Source: CAZXFA01 sp964640085 (GTDB lineage: Bacteria; Actinomycetota; UBA4738; HRBIN12). Taken from it: DNA of 39,649 nucleotides. Shown one piece after another: positions 7,220 through 16,778 of this stretch. Below the pieces are notes generated by a model. That model was not told the origin of the DNA and searched no databases. It was given only the letters and a program-made list of their open reading frames with translations. Both the position numbers and the translations under genes were made by a program. The stretch is from contig CAZXFA010000023.1 of the NCBI GenBank assembly GCA_964640085.1, positions 1 through 39,649 on the forward strand. The letters run 5' to 3'. How positions within the stretch are numbered: the first letter of the stretch is position 1; every line of letters begins with the position of its first letter.

Positions 7220-7903
7220 GTGAGCGAGCGAACCCAGGAGACCGACGAGCTGCGCGTGCTGGTCTGCGACGACCACGCGCTGTTCCGGCGAGGCCTCCAG
7301 ATGGTGCTCGACCAGGAGCCAGGCCTGGAGCTGGCCGGCGAGGCCTCCGACGGCGTCGAAGTGGTCCAGAAGGCCCAGGAGCTGATGCCGGACGTGATCC
7401 TGATGGACGTCAGGATGCCGAAGAAGTCCGGGATCGAGGCGGCGGGCGAGATCAAGGACGCGCTCCCCCACGTGAAGATCCTGATGCTCACCATCAGCGA
7501 TGAAGAGGCCGACCTGTACGAGGCCATCAAGGCGGGGGCGTCCGGCTACCTGCTGAAGGAGATCCCGATCGAGGAGGTGGCCGACGCGATCCGCTCGGTG
7601 TGGGCCGGGCAGTCGCGGATCTCGCCCTCGATGGCGTCGAAGCTGCTGACCGAGTTCGCGGCGATGAGCAGGGCCCCCGAGGAGAAGCCGCAGATGCCCA
7701 CGCCCAAGCTCACCGACCGGGAGATGGAGGTCCTCCGGCTGGTGGCGCAGGGGATGAACAACCGCGACATCGCCAAGGAGCTGTTCATCTCGGAGAACAC
7801 GGTCAAGAACCACATCCGCAACATCCTGGAGAAGCTCCACCTGCACTCGCGCATGGAGGCGGTCGTCTACGCCGTGCGCGAGAAGATGATCGAGATCACC
7901 TAG
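7220..7903 (+). CDS. NarL/FixJ-family response regulator
   Basis: The 227-residue two-domain regulator has an N-terminal receiver with acidic residues D17 and D18, phospho-acceptor D63 in LMDVRMPK, T91 and K113. A linker follows, then a LuxR-type helix-turn-helix from about residue 157 (LTDREMEVLRLVAQGMNNRDIAKEL). Phosphorylation by a histidine kinase should dimerise it for DNA binding. No kinase gene lies nearby, so it is an orphan regulator here. GTG 7220 has GGGAGG just upstream. It sits 22 bases after hpf and 10 bases before a transporter gene, so the three may be co-transcribed. All key phosphorylation residues are present. Confidence 0.93.
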   Translation: MSERTQETDELRVLVCDDHALFRRGLQMVLDQEPGLELAGEASDGVEVVQKAQELMPDVILMDVRMPKKSGIEAAGEIKDALPHVKILMLTISDEEADLYEAIKAGASGYLLKEIPIEEVADAIRSVWAGQSRISPSMASKLLTEFAAMSRAPEEKPQMPTPKLTDREMEVLRLVAQGMNNRDIAKELFISENTVKNHIRNILEKLHLHSRMEAVVYAVREKMIEIT

Positions 7904-7913
7904 CGGGCGATCG

Positions 7914-9197
7914 GTGGGGACCGGAACGACGATCGCCGAGGCCTCGACGGTCCAACGCCGCCGCCAGGTGCGCCGCAACACGGCCCTGCTCGTGGTCGCA
8001 CAGGGGTTCGTGCAGTCCGCGTTCCCCGTCGTGCTGGTCGTGGGGAGCGTTGCGATCGCCGAGCTGTCCGGTCGCGAGAGCGCCTCCGGCTTCCTGTACG
8101 CGCTGTACTTCACCTCGGCGGCGGTCGGCGGGCTTCTGGTCGGCCGATGGATGGACCGGCGCGGCCGGCGTCCCGGGCTCGTGCTCGGCTACCTGCTCGT
8201 GGGCGGCGCGGGCATCCTGGCCGCGGTCTCGATCGCGGCCGGTTCGGCGCTCGGCCTGCTCGCGGCCGCGCTCCCCTTCGGCCTGGGGCTCGGGGCCGCG
8301 AACCTGGCACGCGGTGCGGTCGCCGACATGTACGCGCCCGAGAGCCGGGGCCGGGCCGTAGGGCTGTTGCTCGCCGCCTCCACGATCGGGGCCGTCGGGA
8401 GCCCGCAGGTCGTCGCGCTCCTGCGGCGGCTGGCGGAGGGATCGCTGGACGTGGACCCGAACGTGCTGCCGTGGGCGCTGGTGCCGGTCGGAGCCGGGGT
8501 GGCGCTGGCCTGTGCGATCGCGCTTCGGCCGGACCCACGGGACCTGGCCGTGCGGACCGTGGCGGCGCCCGCAGACGCGGCCGCCCGACGGCCGCGAGCG
8601 CTGCTTGGCCTGCGCGCGTTCCGCGCGGCCGTGGTGGCGGCCTCGATCGGCCAGATGGCGATGATCGCGGTGATGGGGGTGACGCCGCTCGCGCTCCACC
8701 ACCACGGAGAGAGCGGAACGGCGATCTCGGGCGTGATCAGCCTGCACATCGCCGGGATGTACGCGTTCTCCCCCCTGATCGGCGCCGCGTTGGACCGGTG
8801 GGGCCGCCGGCCCGGCCTGCTGGTGGGCGCCATCGCCAGCGGGGTCGGCGCGCTGATCGCCGGGACCCAGCAGGGGGCGCTCCCGGTGGGGTCGGGGTTG
8901 TTCTTGATCGGGCTCGGCTGGTCGGCCACCTACCTGGGGGCCACGGCGGTGATCAGCGACCTCACCACGCCCGCCGAGCGCGGCGGGGCCCTCGGGTTCA
9001 CCGACCTCATGATCGGGGTGTGCTCGGCGGCGGGCGGACTGGCCGCCGGCCTCGTGTACGAGGGCGCCGGCTACCGATCGCTCGGCATCGGGGTCGCGGT
9101 GGTGGTCGGCGTCGTGCTGCTGACGCTCCTCGGGCTCCCCGAGTCGCATCCGGCACGGGCCGTCGTTGGCCCCGGCCCCAACGGGGGCGGCCGGTAA
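7914..9197 (+). CDS. Major facilitator superfamily transporter
   Basis: The 427-residue protein is mostly hydrophobic, with about twelve predicted membrane helices in two halves. The MFS loop motif appears between helices 2 and 3 as GRWMDRRGRRPG and again in the second half as DRWGRRPG, the usual internal repeat. A hydrophilic stretch rich in Ala and Arg, near residue 215, separates the halves. MFS proteins move small molecules by proton coupling. This one looks like a drug- or metabolite-efflux type, but the substrate cannot be inferred. GTG 7914 follows the regulator gene by ten bases and has only a weak ribosome site. No substrate-linked enzyme is adjacent. Confidence 0.85.
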   Translation: MGTGTTIAEASTVQRRRQVRRNTALLVVAQGFVQSAFPVVLVVGSVAIAELSGRESASGFLYALYFTSAAVGGLLVGRWMDRRGRRPGLVLGYLLVGGAGILAAVSIAAGSALGLLAAALPFGLGLGAANLARGAVADMYAPESRGRAVGLLLAASTIGAVGSPQVVALLRRLAEGSLDVDPNVLPWALVPVGAGVALACAIALRPDPRDLAVRTVAAPADAAARRPRALLGLRAFRAAVVAASIGQMAMIAVMGVTPLALHHHGESGTAISGVISLHIAGMYAFSPLIGAALDRWGRRPGLLVGAIASGVGALIAGTQQGALPVGSGLFLIGLGWSATYLGATAVISDLTTPAERGGALGFTDLMIGVCSAAGGLAAGLVYEGAGYRSLGIGVAVVVGVVLLTLLGLPESHPARAVVGPGPNGGGR

Positions 9198-9200
9198 CAT
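9195..9200 (+). promoter_or_regulatory. Candidate -10 box (TAACAT) for secA
   Basis: TAACAT lies at the very end of the MFS gene and would give a 5' leader of about 40 bases. That leader includes the ribosome site GGAGGAC at 9234-9240, eight bases before the secA TTG. Confidence 0.5.
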
Positions 9201-9247
9201 AGGGGGTCGAGCCCCGACATCCCCGAGGACACCGGAGGACGGTCCGT

Positions 9248-11923
<2,676 letters not shown>

Positions 11924-11951
11924 AGCGCCGCGGAGCGGGTCAGGAGACGAG

Positions 11952-11981
11952 CGGAGGGCCGGCCTCGGCGCCGGCCCTCCG
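11952..11981. terminator. Strong hairpin between secA and the convergent small gene
   Basis: CGGAGGGCCGGC pairs perfectly with GCCGGCCCTCCG around a six-base loop, 28 bases after the secA stop and 26 bases before the end of the convergent gene. No T run follows, as is common in GC-rich bacteria. It can serve both strands. Confidence 0.7.
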
Positions 11982-12007
11982 TCGCGTCCGGAGAGGGGGG
12001 TCGTTCC

Positions 12008-12235
12008 TCACCGGCACTGCTGGCACACGCTCCCGTTCACCACGATCGGCCGGTTCGGGTCCTGGACCCCGACGTCGGTCACGGCGGGGCCGTTCCGCGG
12101 GCTGGTCGTCGACCCCGAGCCGGAGGTCGCGAACGCCAGCGTGATGACCGTGGCAGCGATCACGACGATCGCGGCGACGGCGAACCACGCCTTCACCAGG
12201 TAGCTGCGCTCCACCGGGAGGGCTGCGCTGCTCAT
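12008..12235 (-). CDS. Small membrane-anchored protein with C-terminal CxxC motif (paralogue 1)
   Basis: The 75-residue protein starts at the ATG whose complement is 12233-12235, behind AAGGGAG. A short polar N-terminus is followed by one hydrophobic helix at about residues 14-38 (KAWFAVAAIVVIAATVITLA), a Ser/Thr/Gly-rich linker, and the ending PIVVNGSVCQQCR. The expected topology is N-inside, with a short extracytoplasmic tail ending in Cys-x-x-Cys. I recognise no family. The gene at 12494-13023 encodes a paralogue with the same layout and the ending EIVVNGEICHQCQ. Its promoter has a CRP/FNR-like palindrome at the same spacing as the paralogue's. The terminal cysteines could bind a metal or cofactor or form a disulphide, but nothing shows which. 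Confidence 0.8.
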   Translation of the reverse strand: MSSAALPVERSYLVKAWFAVAAIVVIAATVITLAFATSGSGSTTSPRNGPAVTDVGVQDPNRPIVVNGSVCQQCR

Positions 12236-12274
12236 GTCGGTCTCCCTTCCTGGCCGGCCGTGCTCACGGCTCGA

Positions 12275-12280
12275 ACGCTA
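12275..12280 (-). promoter_or_regulatory. Candidate -10 box (TAGCGT) of small gene 1
   Basis: On the minus strand TAGCGT lies 39 bases before the ATG, giving a leader of about 33 bases with a good ribosome site. No -35 box is visible, which fits activator dependence. Its centre is 55 bases from the centre of the palindrome at 12325-12340. Confidence 0.45.
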
Positions 12281-12324
12281 GAGCGGCGGGATGCTCGCCT
12301 CCGTGCCGCCCGCCACCGGATGGG

Positions 12325-12340
12325 CGTGACGTCCGTCACG
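12325..12340. promoter_or_regulatory. CRP/FNR-like palindrome upstream of small gene 1
   Basis: CGTGAC-GTCC-GTCACG is a perfect 6-4-6 inverted repeat; its GTGAC-N4-GTCAC core has the 5-4-5 geometry of CRP/FNR-superfamily operators. It is centred about 64 bases before the predicted start of transcription. The same element occurs at 13115-13130. Confidence 0.65.
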
Positions 12341-12402
12341 ACGCCGATCGCGCCGAGCCCGTCCCCGGCGACGGTGTTCGGGTGGTGACGATCGGGCCGG
12401 GA

Positions 12403-12428
12403 TCACGTATCGCCGGTGTCACGTATCG
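12403..12428. repeat. Tandem direct repeat TCACGTATCG
   Basis: TCACGTATCG occurs at 12403-12412 and 12419-12428, a 16-base period, in the gap between the two small genes. The core ACGTATCGG recurs at 13066-13074, where its complement contains the predicted -10 box of small gene 2. The copies here might be spare promoter elements or remnants of duplication. Confidence 0.5.
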
Positions 12429-12442
12429 GAGGTTGGCGTGCG

Positions 12443-12479
12443 GAACGGCCCGGGTCGGACATGCCGGCCCGGGCCGTTC
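12443..12479. terminator. Hairpin after small gene 2
   Basis: GAACGGCCCGGG pairs with CCCGGGCCGTTC across a 13-base loop, starting 15 bases after the minus-strand stop of small gene 2. No T run follows. The rest of 12241-12493 holds the gene 1 promoter, its palindrome and the TCACGTATCG repeat. Confidence 0.6.
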
Positions 12480-12493
12480 GCCTTCGCCCCGTG

Positions 12494-13023
12494 TCACTGG
12501 CACTGGTGGCAGATCTCGCCGTTGACGACGATCTCAACCGGCTCCGCGTCCGCCACGCGTGGCGTCACCCCTCGACGGCCGGTTGCGGCATCGTCGCCCG
12601 TCTGAGCCGCCGAATTGGCATCCGCCTGCGCCTGCCACCTGGCCGCGTCGGCGACCCGTCCCGCGAGGTGCGCGCCGGNNNNNNNNNNNNNNNNNNNNNN
12701 NNNNNNNNNNNNNNNNNNNNNNNNNNNNNNNNNNNNNNNNNNNNNNNNNNNNNNNNNNNNNNNNNNNNNNNNNNNNNNCTGGCCGCGTCGGCGACGAGCC
12801 CCGGCTCGATGCGGCCGATGACTCCGCCGCTCAGCTCGGTGGGAGTGTTCGCTGCGGTCCCGTGGGCGCCGCTGACCCGGGCCGCCTCGTCCCCGCGGTC
12901 ACGCACCACCGTGACCGCCGCGAACGCGAGCGTCACCGCCATCAGCGCGGCGAGCAGGCCGGCCAGCCAGACGGGGTACCCGATCCGCGCCCGCGGCTCG
13001 AACGTTCCGATCCTGGTGCTCAT
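12494..13023 (-). CDS. Small membrane-anchored protein with C-terminal CxxC motif (paralogue 2), interrupted by assembly gap
   Basis: The ATG (complement of 13021-13023) follows GGGAGGAGGGA. The N-terminal part reads MSTRIGTFEPRARIG, then a hydrophobic helix (about residues 16-40, VWLAGLLAALMAVTLAFAAV), then a polar region ending in PGLVADAA at the gap. Beyond the 100 Ns, a different frame reads VADAARWQAQADANSAAQ and ends EIVVNGEICHQCQ before TGA. The gap size is unknown, so a frame difference across it means nothing. The ending matches paralogue 1 (IVVNG, then CxxC). The extracytoplasmic part is longer than in paralogue 1 and Ala-rich with a repeated VADAA. The two flanks could also be two collapsed tandem copies. 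Function unknown. Confidence 0.65.
12639..12795. repeat. 17-base direct repeat flanking the assembly gap
   Basis: CTGGCCGCGTCGGCGAC occurs at 12639-12655 and again at 12779-12795, immediately at the right edge of the Ns. On the minus strand both copies encode VADAA in the frame of small gene 2. The repeat probably broke the assembly and may be part of a longer tandem array. Confidence 0.75.
12679..12778. other. Assembly gap of 100 Ns
   Basis: Exactly 100 Ns is the conventional placeholder for a scaffold gap of unknown length. It lies inside small gene 2. Confidence 0.97.
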
Positions 13024-13064
13024 GGCCGTCCCTCCTCCCTTCCATCGATCCGGTCCTTGAGTGC

Positions 13065-13070
13065 AACGTA
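13065..13070 (-). promoter_or_regulatory. Candidate -10 box (TACGTT) of small gene 2
   Basis: On the minus strand TACGTT lies 41 bases before the ATG. Its centre is 55 bases from the centre of the palindrome at 13115-13130, the same spacing as for small gene 1. No -35 box is visible. Confidence 0.45.
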
Positions 13071-13114
13071 TCGGTGCGTCTCGCGGATGGCGGTGCCGGC
13101 CCGCACCACCGCGG

Positions 13115-13130
13115 CGTGACATCGGTCACG
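13115..13130. promoter_or_regulatory. CRP/FNR-like palindrome between small gene 2 and prfB
   Basis: CGTGAC-ATCG-GTCACG is a perfect 6-4-6 inverted repeat, nearly identical to the one at 12325-12340. It is about 64 bases before the predicted start of small gene 2. It is only about 28 bases from the centre of the prfB -10 box, overlapping that promoter's -35 position. Confidence 0.65.
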
Positions 13131-13147
13131 TCGGACGGATGCTCGGG

Positions 13148-13153
13148 TACCAT
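13148..13153 (+). promoter_or_regulatory. Candidate -10 box (TACCAT) for prfB
   Basis: TACCAT ends ten bases before ATG 13164, so the leader would be only a few bases long. This favours ATG 13164 over the in-frame ATG at 13152, which overlaps the box. No ribosome site is visible. Confidence 0.45.
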
Positions 13154-13163
13154 GCCGAACGTC

Positions 13164-14280
13164 ATGAGCGAGCACACCGAGCAGCTGAACGACCTCGCCG
13201 AGCGCATCGCGGCCGCGAAGGAGTTCCTTTGACGTCGACGGCACGCGCGCGGATGTGGTCGAGCTCGAGCGGCAGACCGCCGACCCCTCGCTCTGGGACG
13301 ACCCCGACCGCGCCCGCCGCCTGACCACCCGGCTCTCCCGGCTCCAGGCCGACCTCGAGCGCTTCGACGCCCTCGTCCGGCGGCTCGAGGACGCCAGGGC
13401 GATGGACGAGCTCTTGGCCGAGGAGGCCGACCCCGAGATGGCCTCGGACCTGGCGAAGGCCGTGACCGAGCTCGAGCGCGACCTCGCCCGCCTCGAGCTT
13501 GCCACGCTGCTCGGCGGCGAGTACGACGCGAATGACGCCGTGGCCACCCTCCACGCCGGGGCGGGCGGCACGGAGTCCCAGGATTGGGCGGAGATGCTCC
13601 TGCGGATGTACCTGCGCTGGGCCGAGCGGCAGAAGCTCGACGTGGAGGTGGACGAGGTGCTCTACGGCGATGAGGCGGGGATCAAGAGCGCGACCTTCAT
13701 GGTCCACGGCCCCAACGCCTACGGGCTGCTCTCGGCCGAGCGCGGCGTCCACCGCTTGGTGCGGATCTCGCCGTTCGATGCCCAGAAGCGGCGACACACC
13801 TCGTTCGCGAGCCTAGACGTGATCCCGCTGCTGGAGGAGACCGCGGAGGAGGGTTTCGAGATCGACCCCAAGGACCTGCGGGTCGACGTGTACCGCTCGA
13901 CCGGGCCCGGCGGCCAGTCCGTGAACACGACCGACTCCGCCGTCCGCATCACGCACCTGCCGACCGGCATGGTCGCCGCGTGCCAGAACGAACGCTCACA
14001 GCTCCAGAACAGGGCGGTCGCGATGCGGATCCTCAAGGCGCGCCTGGCTGAACGGATGCGTCGGGAGCAGCAGGAGAGGCTGGAGAACCTCCGCGGCGAG
14101 CGCATGGGCATCGACTTCGGCTCGCAGATCCGCTCCTACGTGCTCGCGCCCTACCGCCTGGTCAAGGACCACCGGACCGGTATCGAGATCGGCGACGTCG
14201 ATCGGGTGCTCGACGGCGATCTCGAGCCGCTCATCGCCGAGGAGCTCCGTCGGCGGGCCGAGGAACGGGGCGCGGCGTAG
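13164..14280 (+). CDS. prfB: Peptide chain release factor 2, with programmed +1 frameshift
   Basis: RF2 recognises UGA and UAA and triggers peptide release. The gene is in two frames. ATG 13164 opens 22 codons ending in CTT, followed by an in-frame TGA at 13230-13232. Skipping one base at 13230 joins the main frame at GAC 13231, giving about 371 residues. The RF2 anticodon-like SPF is at 202-204 and the catalytic GGQ at 249-251, almost exactly the E. coli positions. This frameshift autoregulates RF2: when RF2 is scarce, ribosomes pause at TGA and shift. The 3' end overlaps the convergent YfhO-like gene by 50 bases. Order prfB-ftsE-ftsX-smpB-ssrA is typical of Actinomycetota, although a large gene is inserted here. 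Confidence 0.96.
13218..13233 (+). promoter_or_regulatory. prfB programmed +1 frameshift signal
   Basis: AAGGAGTTCCTTTGAC contains an internal Shine-Dalgarno (AAGGAG), the slippery CTT codon, the in-frame TGA and a following C. This is the arrangement of the E. coli signal, which reads AGGGGGTATCTTTGAC. Confidence 0.95.
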
Positions 14281-16678
14281 CCCGCCGCCGGACGAGCGTG
14301 AACCCGGCCACGCCGATCAGGAGCGCTCCCCACGCCACCGCCGAGCCCGCGAGGCCCCGGCCGATCGCCGGCTCCCGGTAGACGAGCCGGACCTCGTGCC
14401 TCCCGGCGGGCACCGGGATCGCCTGGAGGACGTGGTCGGCCGGAAGTACCGGCGCCGGCTCGCCGTCGACGGTCGCGGACCAGCCGCGGTCCCAGGCGTT
14501 GCGGACCACCACGAGCGAGGGACCTGAGGCCTCGACGTCGATGCGGACGTCCTCGGGGCGGGCCTCGCGGTAGACGCCCGTTCCGGGATCCGATCCGGGG
14601 ACGGGCGAGATTCCGGGGTCGTCCTCGAGGACCGCCGCTCGTGCTGGATCGAATCCGGGCTCGAGCACGCGGGCGACCGCCGCGTCCCGGTCCGCGACCA
14701 CCGTCCACGACGGAACGATCGAGGCTCGAGGCTGCCGACCCGCGAGCTCGTAGAGCAGGTACCCATGGTCGCGTGCGACCACCTCGCCGTCGAGCGCGTC
14801 CGGCAGCGTCTGCCCCACGTGCACGATCAGGTACCGGACCCCGAGCAGGCGCACATCCTCGATCGTCGGCACCTGGATCACCGAGGCGTTGTAGAAGACC
14901 GGGAGCCGGTTCGTGGCCCGGATGAACGACCAGTACCGGGGGAGCTGGATCGGGGAGTACCCGAGCGCGTCGTGGATCCGGAACAGGACCGCGCGTCCGA
15001 GCAGGAGCGCCGGCCAGTCATCCTCCGACTGCGTGAACAGGTAGCCCTTGTTGAACGCGGCGCCCGGGAGGACCCAGGCGAGGTAGCGGCCGTACGGCTG
15101 CCCCTGGATCTCGCGCGCGATCGGCCTCGGCTCGAGGTACCGGTCGAGCGGCACGCGCGGCCACCGGAGCGCCCCCTGGACCAGCGGGCCGCCGTCCTCG
15201 GGCTCCAGCCCGAAGTAGACGGTCCCGCCCCGGTAGGCCGAGGACCACAGCGCACCGCCGAGGAGCTCCATCGCGAGCACGCCCACGAGCATCGCGGGGG
15301 CGATCCGTCGAAGCCGCGGACGGGCCCACAGCACCCCGAGCAAGGCGGCCGCGCCGATCGCGAACACCACGAGCCGCGCCGGGTTCGCGCCGATCGCCAG
15401 CGGGAAGAGGAGGAACAGCGCCACGGACGGTGCGATCCACCCGAGGGCCTCGCGGAACGGCGGCCGACGGTCGAACAGCGCCTGGACGCCGACCGCGCCG
15501 AGGATCGGCACCACCAGGAACGCCAGGTACCGGAGCCGACCCGGGTTGTGCAGGTAGACGTCGCCGAACGGGAGGGCGAGCACGAGCGAGCGGAACCATC
15601 CCGCGCCGACGAGGATCGAGAGCGTGAGGAGGTAGCCGATCCCGAGCAGCGCCCCGAACGCGATCGCGAGGTGCCGGCGCGGCCGGTCCCGCAGGGCGAG
15701 TGGCAGCGCAAGGAGGATCGCCGCGCCGACGTAGGCGCCGGGCGTCGAAGCCAGGGCGAGCGGCCACGCGCTCCACACGCCCTCGGTGGGGATCGGCTGG
15801 TCGAGGCCCGTCGAGCCGGCCACCGTGCCCTCGAGCGCCCCGTAGCCGCCGGCCAGGCTCGAGCGACCCAACAGGGCGAAGCGGGGGACCAGGATCGCGA
15901 GGTTCGCGAGCGGAAGGAACGCCAGGAAGCCCAGCCCGAGCAGGACCGCCGTTCCGCGCTCGAGCGCCCCCGAGCGGACGTCGCGGACCGCCCGGGCGAC
16001 CACGTAGGCCGTCACGAGCCCGGTGCACATCAGCAGCCCGTGCGACAGATGGGCGGTGGCCACCTGGCCCCAGGCGAGAGCGGCCAGCGCGAGCCAGGGG
16101 AGTCGCCGCCACCCCGAGGCCGAGAAGACGCCCGAGGCCCCGACCAGCACGAAGGGGGTCCACGCCAACGTCCCGGCGAACGGGAGCGAGATCGCGATGA
16201 TCGAGGCCGCCATCGTCATCGCGAGCGACAGGCCGCCCGCGGTGGCGGCGAGCCGCCCGAGCCCTTCCCGTCGTAGGAACCACCACAGCCCGAGACCCGC
16301 CATGATCGGGTGCAGGGCGATCAGCGCCCGCAGGCCGTCGCCGCATCCGAGCAGCCAGGAGCTGAGCATCGGCGCGATCGACAGCCACCCCGACTGGGCA
16401 TCTGCCGCGAACGGGGTCCCGGCCATCTCGAACGGGTTCCACAGCGGCACCCGCCCCTGGGAGAGCGCCTCGCCGAGCAGGCACGATCGGGGTAGCCAGA
16501 ACGACAGGACGTCGGGATGCTGGTTGGTGAGACGGGGGAGGAACGCGAACCCCCGGAGGGCGATCAGCGCCGAGACGACGATCATCGTCGGCCCGGCGGC
16601 CACGAGCAGCCAGCGCCGGACCCGACCCGACACGGGCGCGGCCGCGGCCGGCGGCCGCGGCCTGGTGGCGGTCTCCAT
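14231..16678 (-). CDS. YfhO-like polytopic membrane protein
   Basis: The 815-residue protein starts with a short Arg/Pro/Ala-rich cytoplasmic segment. About a dozen membrane helices follow over residues 25-480, then a large C-terminal extracytoplasmic part with one final helix near 785-805. It resembles YfhO/DUF6541-type GT-C fold proteins, which in Gram-positive bacteria are linked to glycosylation of surface polymers such as teichoic acids. The early loop between helices 1 and 2 (NQHPDVLSFWLPR) has the acidic residue typical of GT-C enzymes. The late segment NAWDRGWSATVDGEPAPV is a hallmark of the YfhO C-terminus. ATG 16678 has no ribosome site but a TAGCCT box nine bases upstream. It lies between prfB and ftsE on the opposite strand. 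Substrate unknown. Confidence 0.8.
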   Translation of the reverse strand: METATRPRPPAAAAPVSGRVRRWLLVAAGPTMIVVSALIALRGFAFLPRLTNQHPDVLSFWLPRSCLLGEALSQGRVPLWNPFEMAGTPFAADAQSGWLSIAPMLSSWLLGCGDGLRALIALHPIMAGLGLWWFLRREGLGRLAATAGGLSLAMTMAASIIAISLPFAGTLAWTPFVLVGASGVFSASGWRRLPWLALAALAWGQVATAHLSHGLLMCTGLVTAYVVARAVRDVRSGALERGTAVLLGLGFLAFLPLANLAILVPRFALLGRSSLAGGYGALEGTVAGSTGLDQPIPTEGVWSAWPLALASTPGAYVGAAILLALPLALRDRPRRHLAIAFGALLGIGYLLTLSILVGAGWFRSLVLALPFGDVYLHNPGRLRYLAFLVVPILGAVGVQALFDRRPPFREALGWIAPSVALFLLFPLAIGANPARLVVFAIGAAALLGVLWARPRLRRIAPAMLVGVLAMELLGGALWSSAYRGGTVYFGLEPEDGGPLVQGALRWPRVPLDRYLEPRPIAREIQGQPYGRYLAWVLPGAAFNKGYLFTQSEDDWPALLLGRAVLFRIHDALGYSPIQLPRYWSFIRATNRLPVFYNASVIQVPTIEDVRLLGVRYLIVHVGQTLPDALDGEVVARDHGYLLYELAGRQPRASIVPSWTVVADRDAAVARVLEPGFDPARAAVLEDDPGISPVPGSDPGTGVYREARPEDVRIDVEASGPSLVVVRNAWDRGWSATVDGEPAPVLPADHVLQAIPVPAGRHEVRLVYREPAIGRGLAGSAVAWGALLIGVAGFTLVRRRATPRPVPRPADGAPRR

Positions 16679-16687
16679 CGAGCGTCC

Positions 16688-16693
16688 AGGCTA
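16688..16693 (-). promoter_or_regulatory. Candidate -10 box (TAGCCT) of the YfhO-like gene
   Basis: On the minus strand TAGCCT ends nine bases before the ATG, implying a leader of only two or three bases. Confidence 0.4.
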
Positions 16694-16731
16694 TCGGTCC
16701 GCGGTTCGTTCCGTGGGCCCGGGTGCTCTGT

Positions 16732-16737
16732 TAGACT
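16732..16737 (+). promoter_or_regulatory. Candidate -10 box (TAGACT) for ftsE-ftsX-smpB
   Basis: TAGACT, in the context TGTTAGACT, lies 41 bases before the ftsE ATG in the 100-base divergent gap. No strong -35 box or ribosome site is visible. Confidence 0.45.
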
Positions 16738-16778
16738 CCGCGCCGGCCGAACCCCCCGACTTCCCCGGATCGTCGACC

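Noticed and set aside
13152..13154. Alternative ATG for prfB, four codons upstream
   Set aside because: It overlaps the TACCAT promoter box; the ATG at 13164 gives a better RF2 N-terminus.
14765..16276. A 503-codon plus-strand open frame opposite the YfhO-like gene
   Set aside because: It is rich in Arg, Glu, Pro and Asp with no recognisable motif and mirrors the codon bias of the real minus-strand membrane protein.
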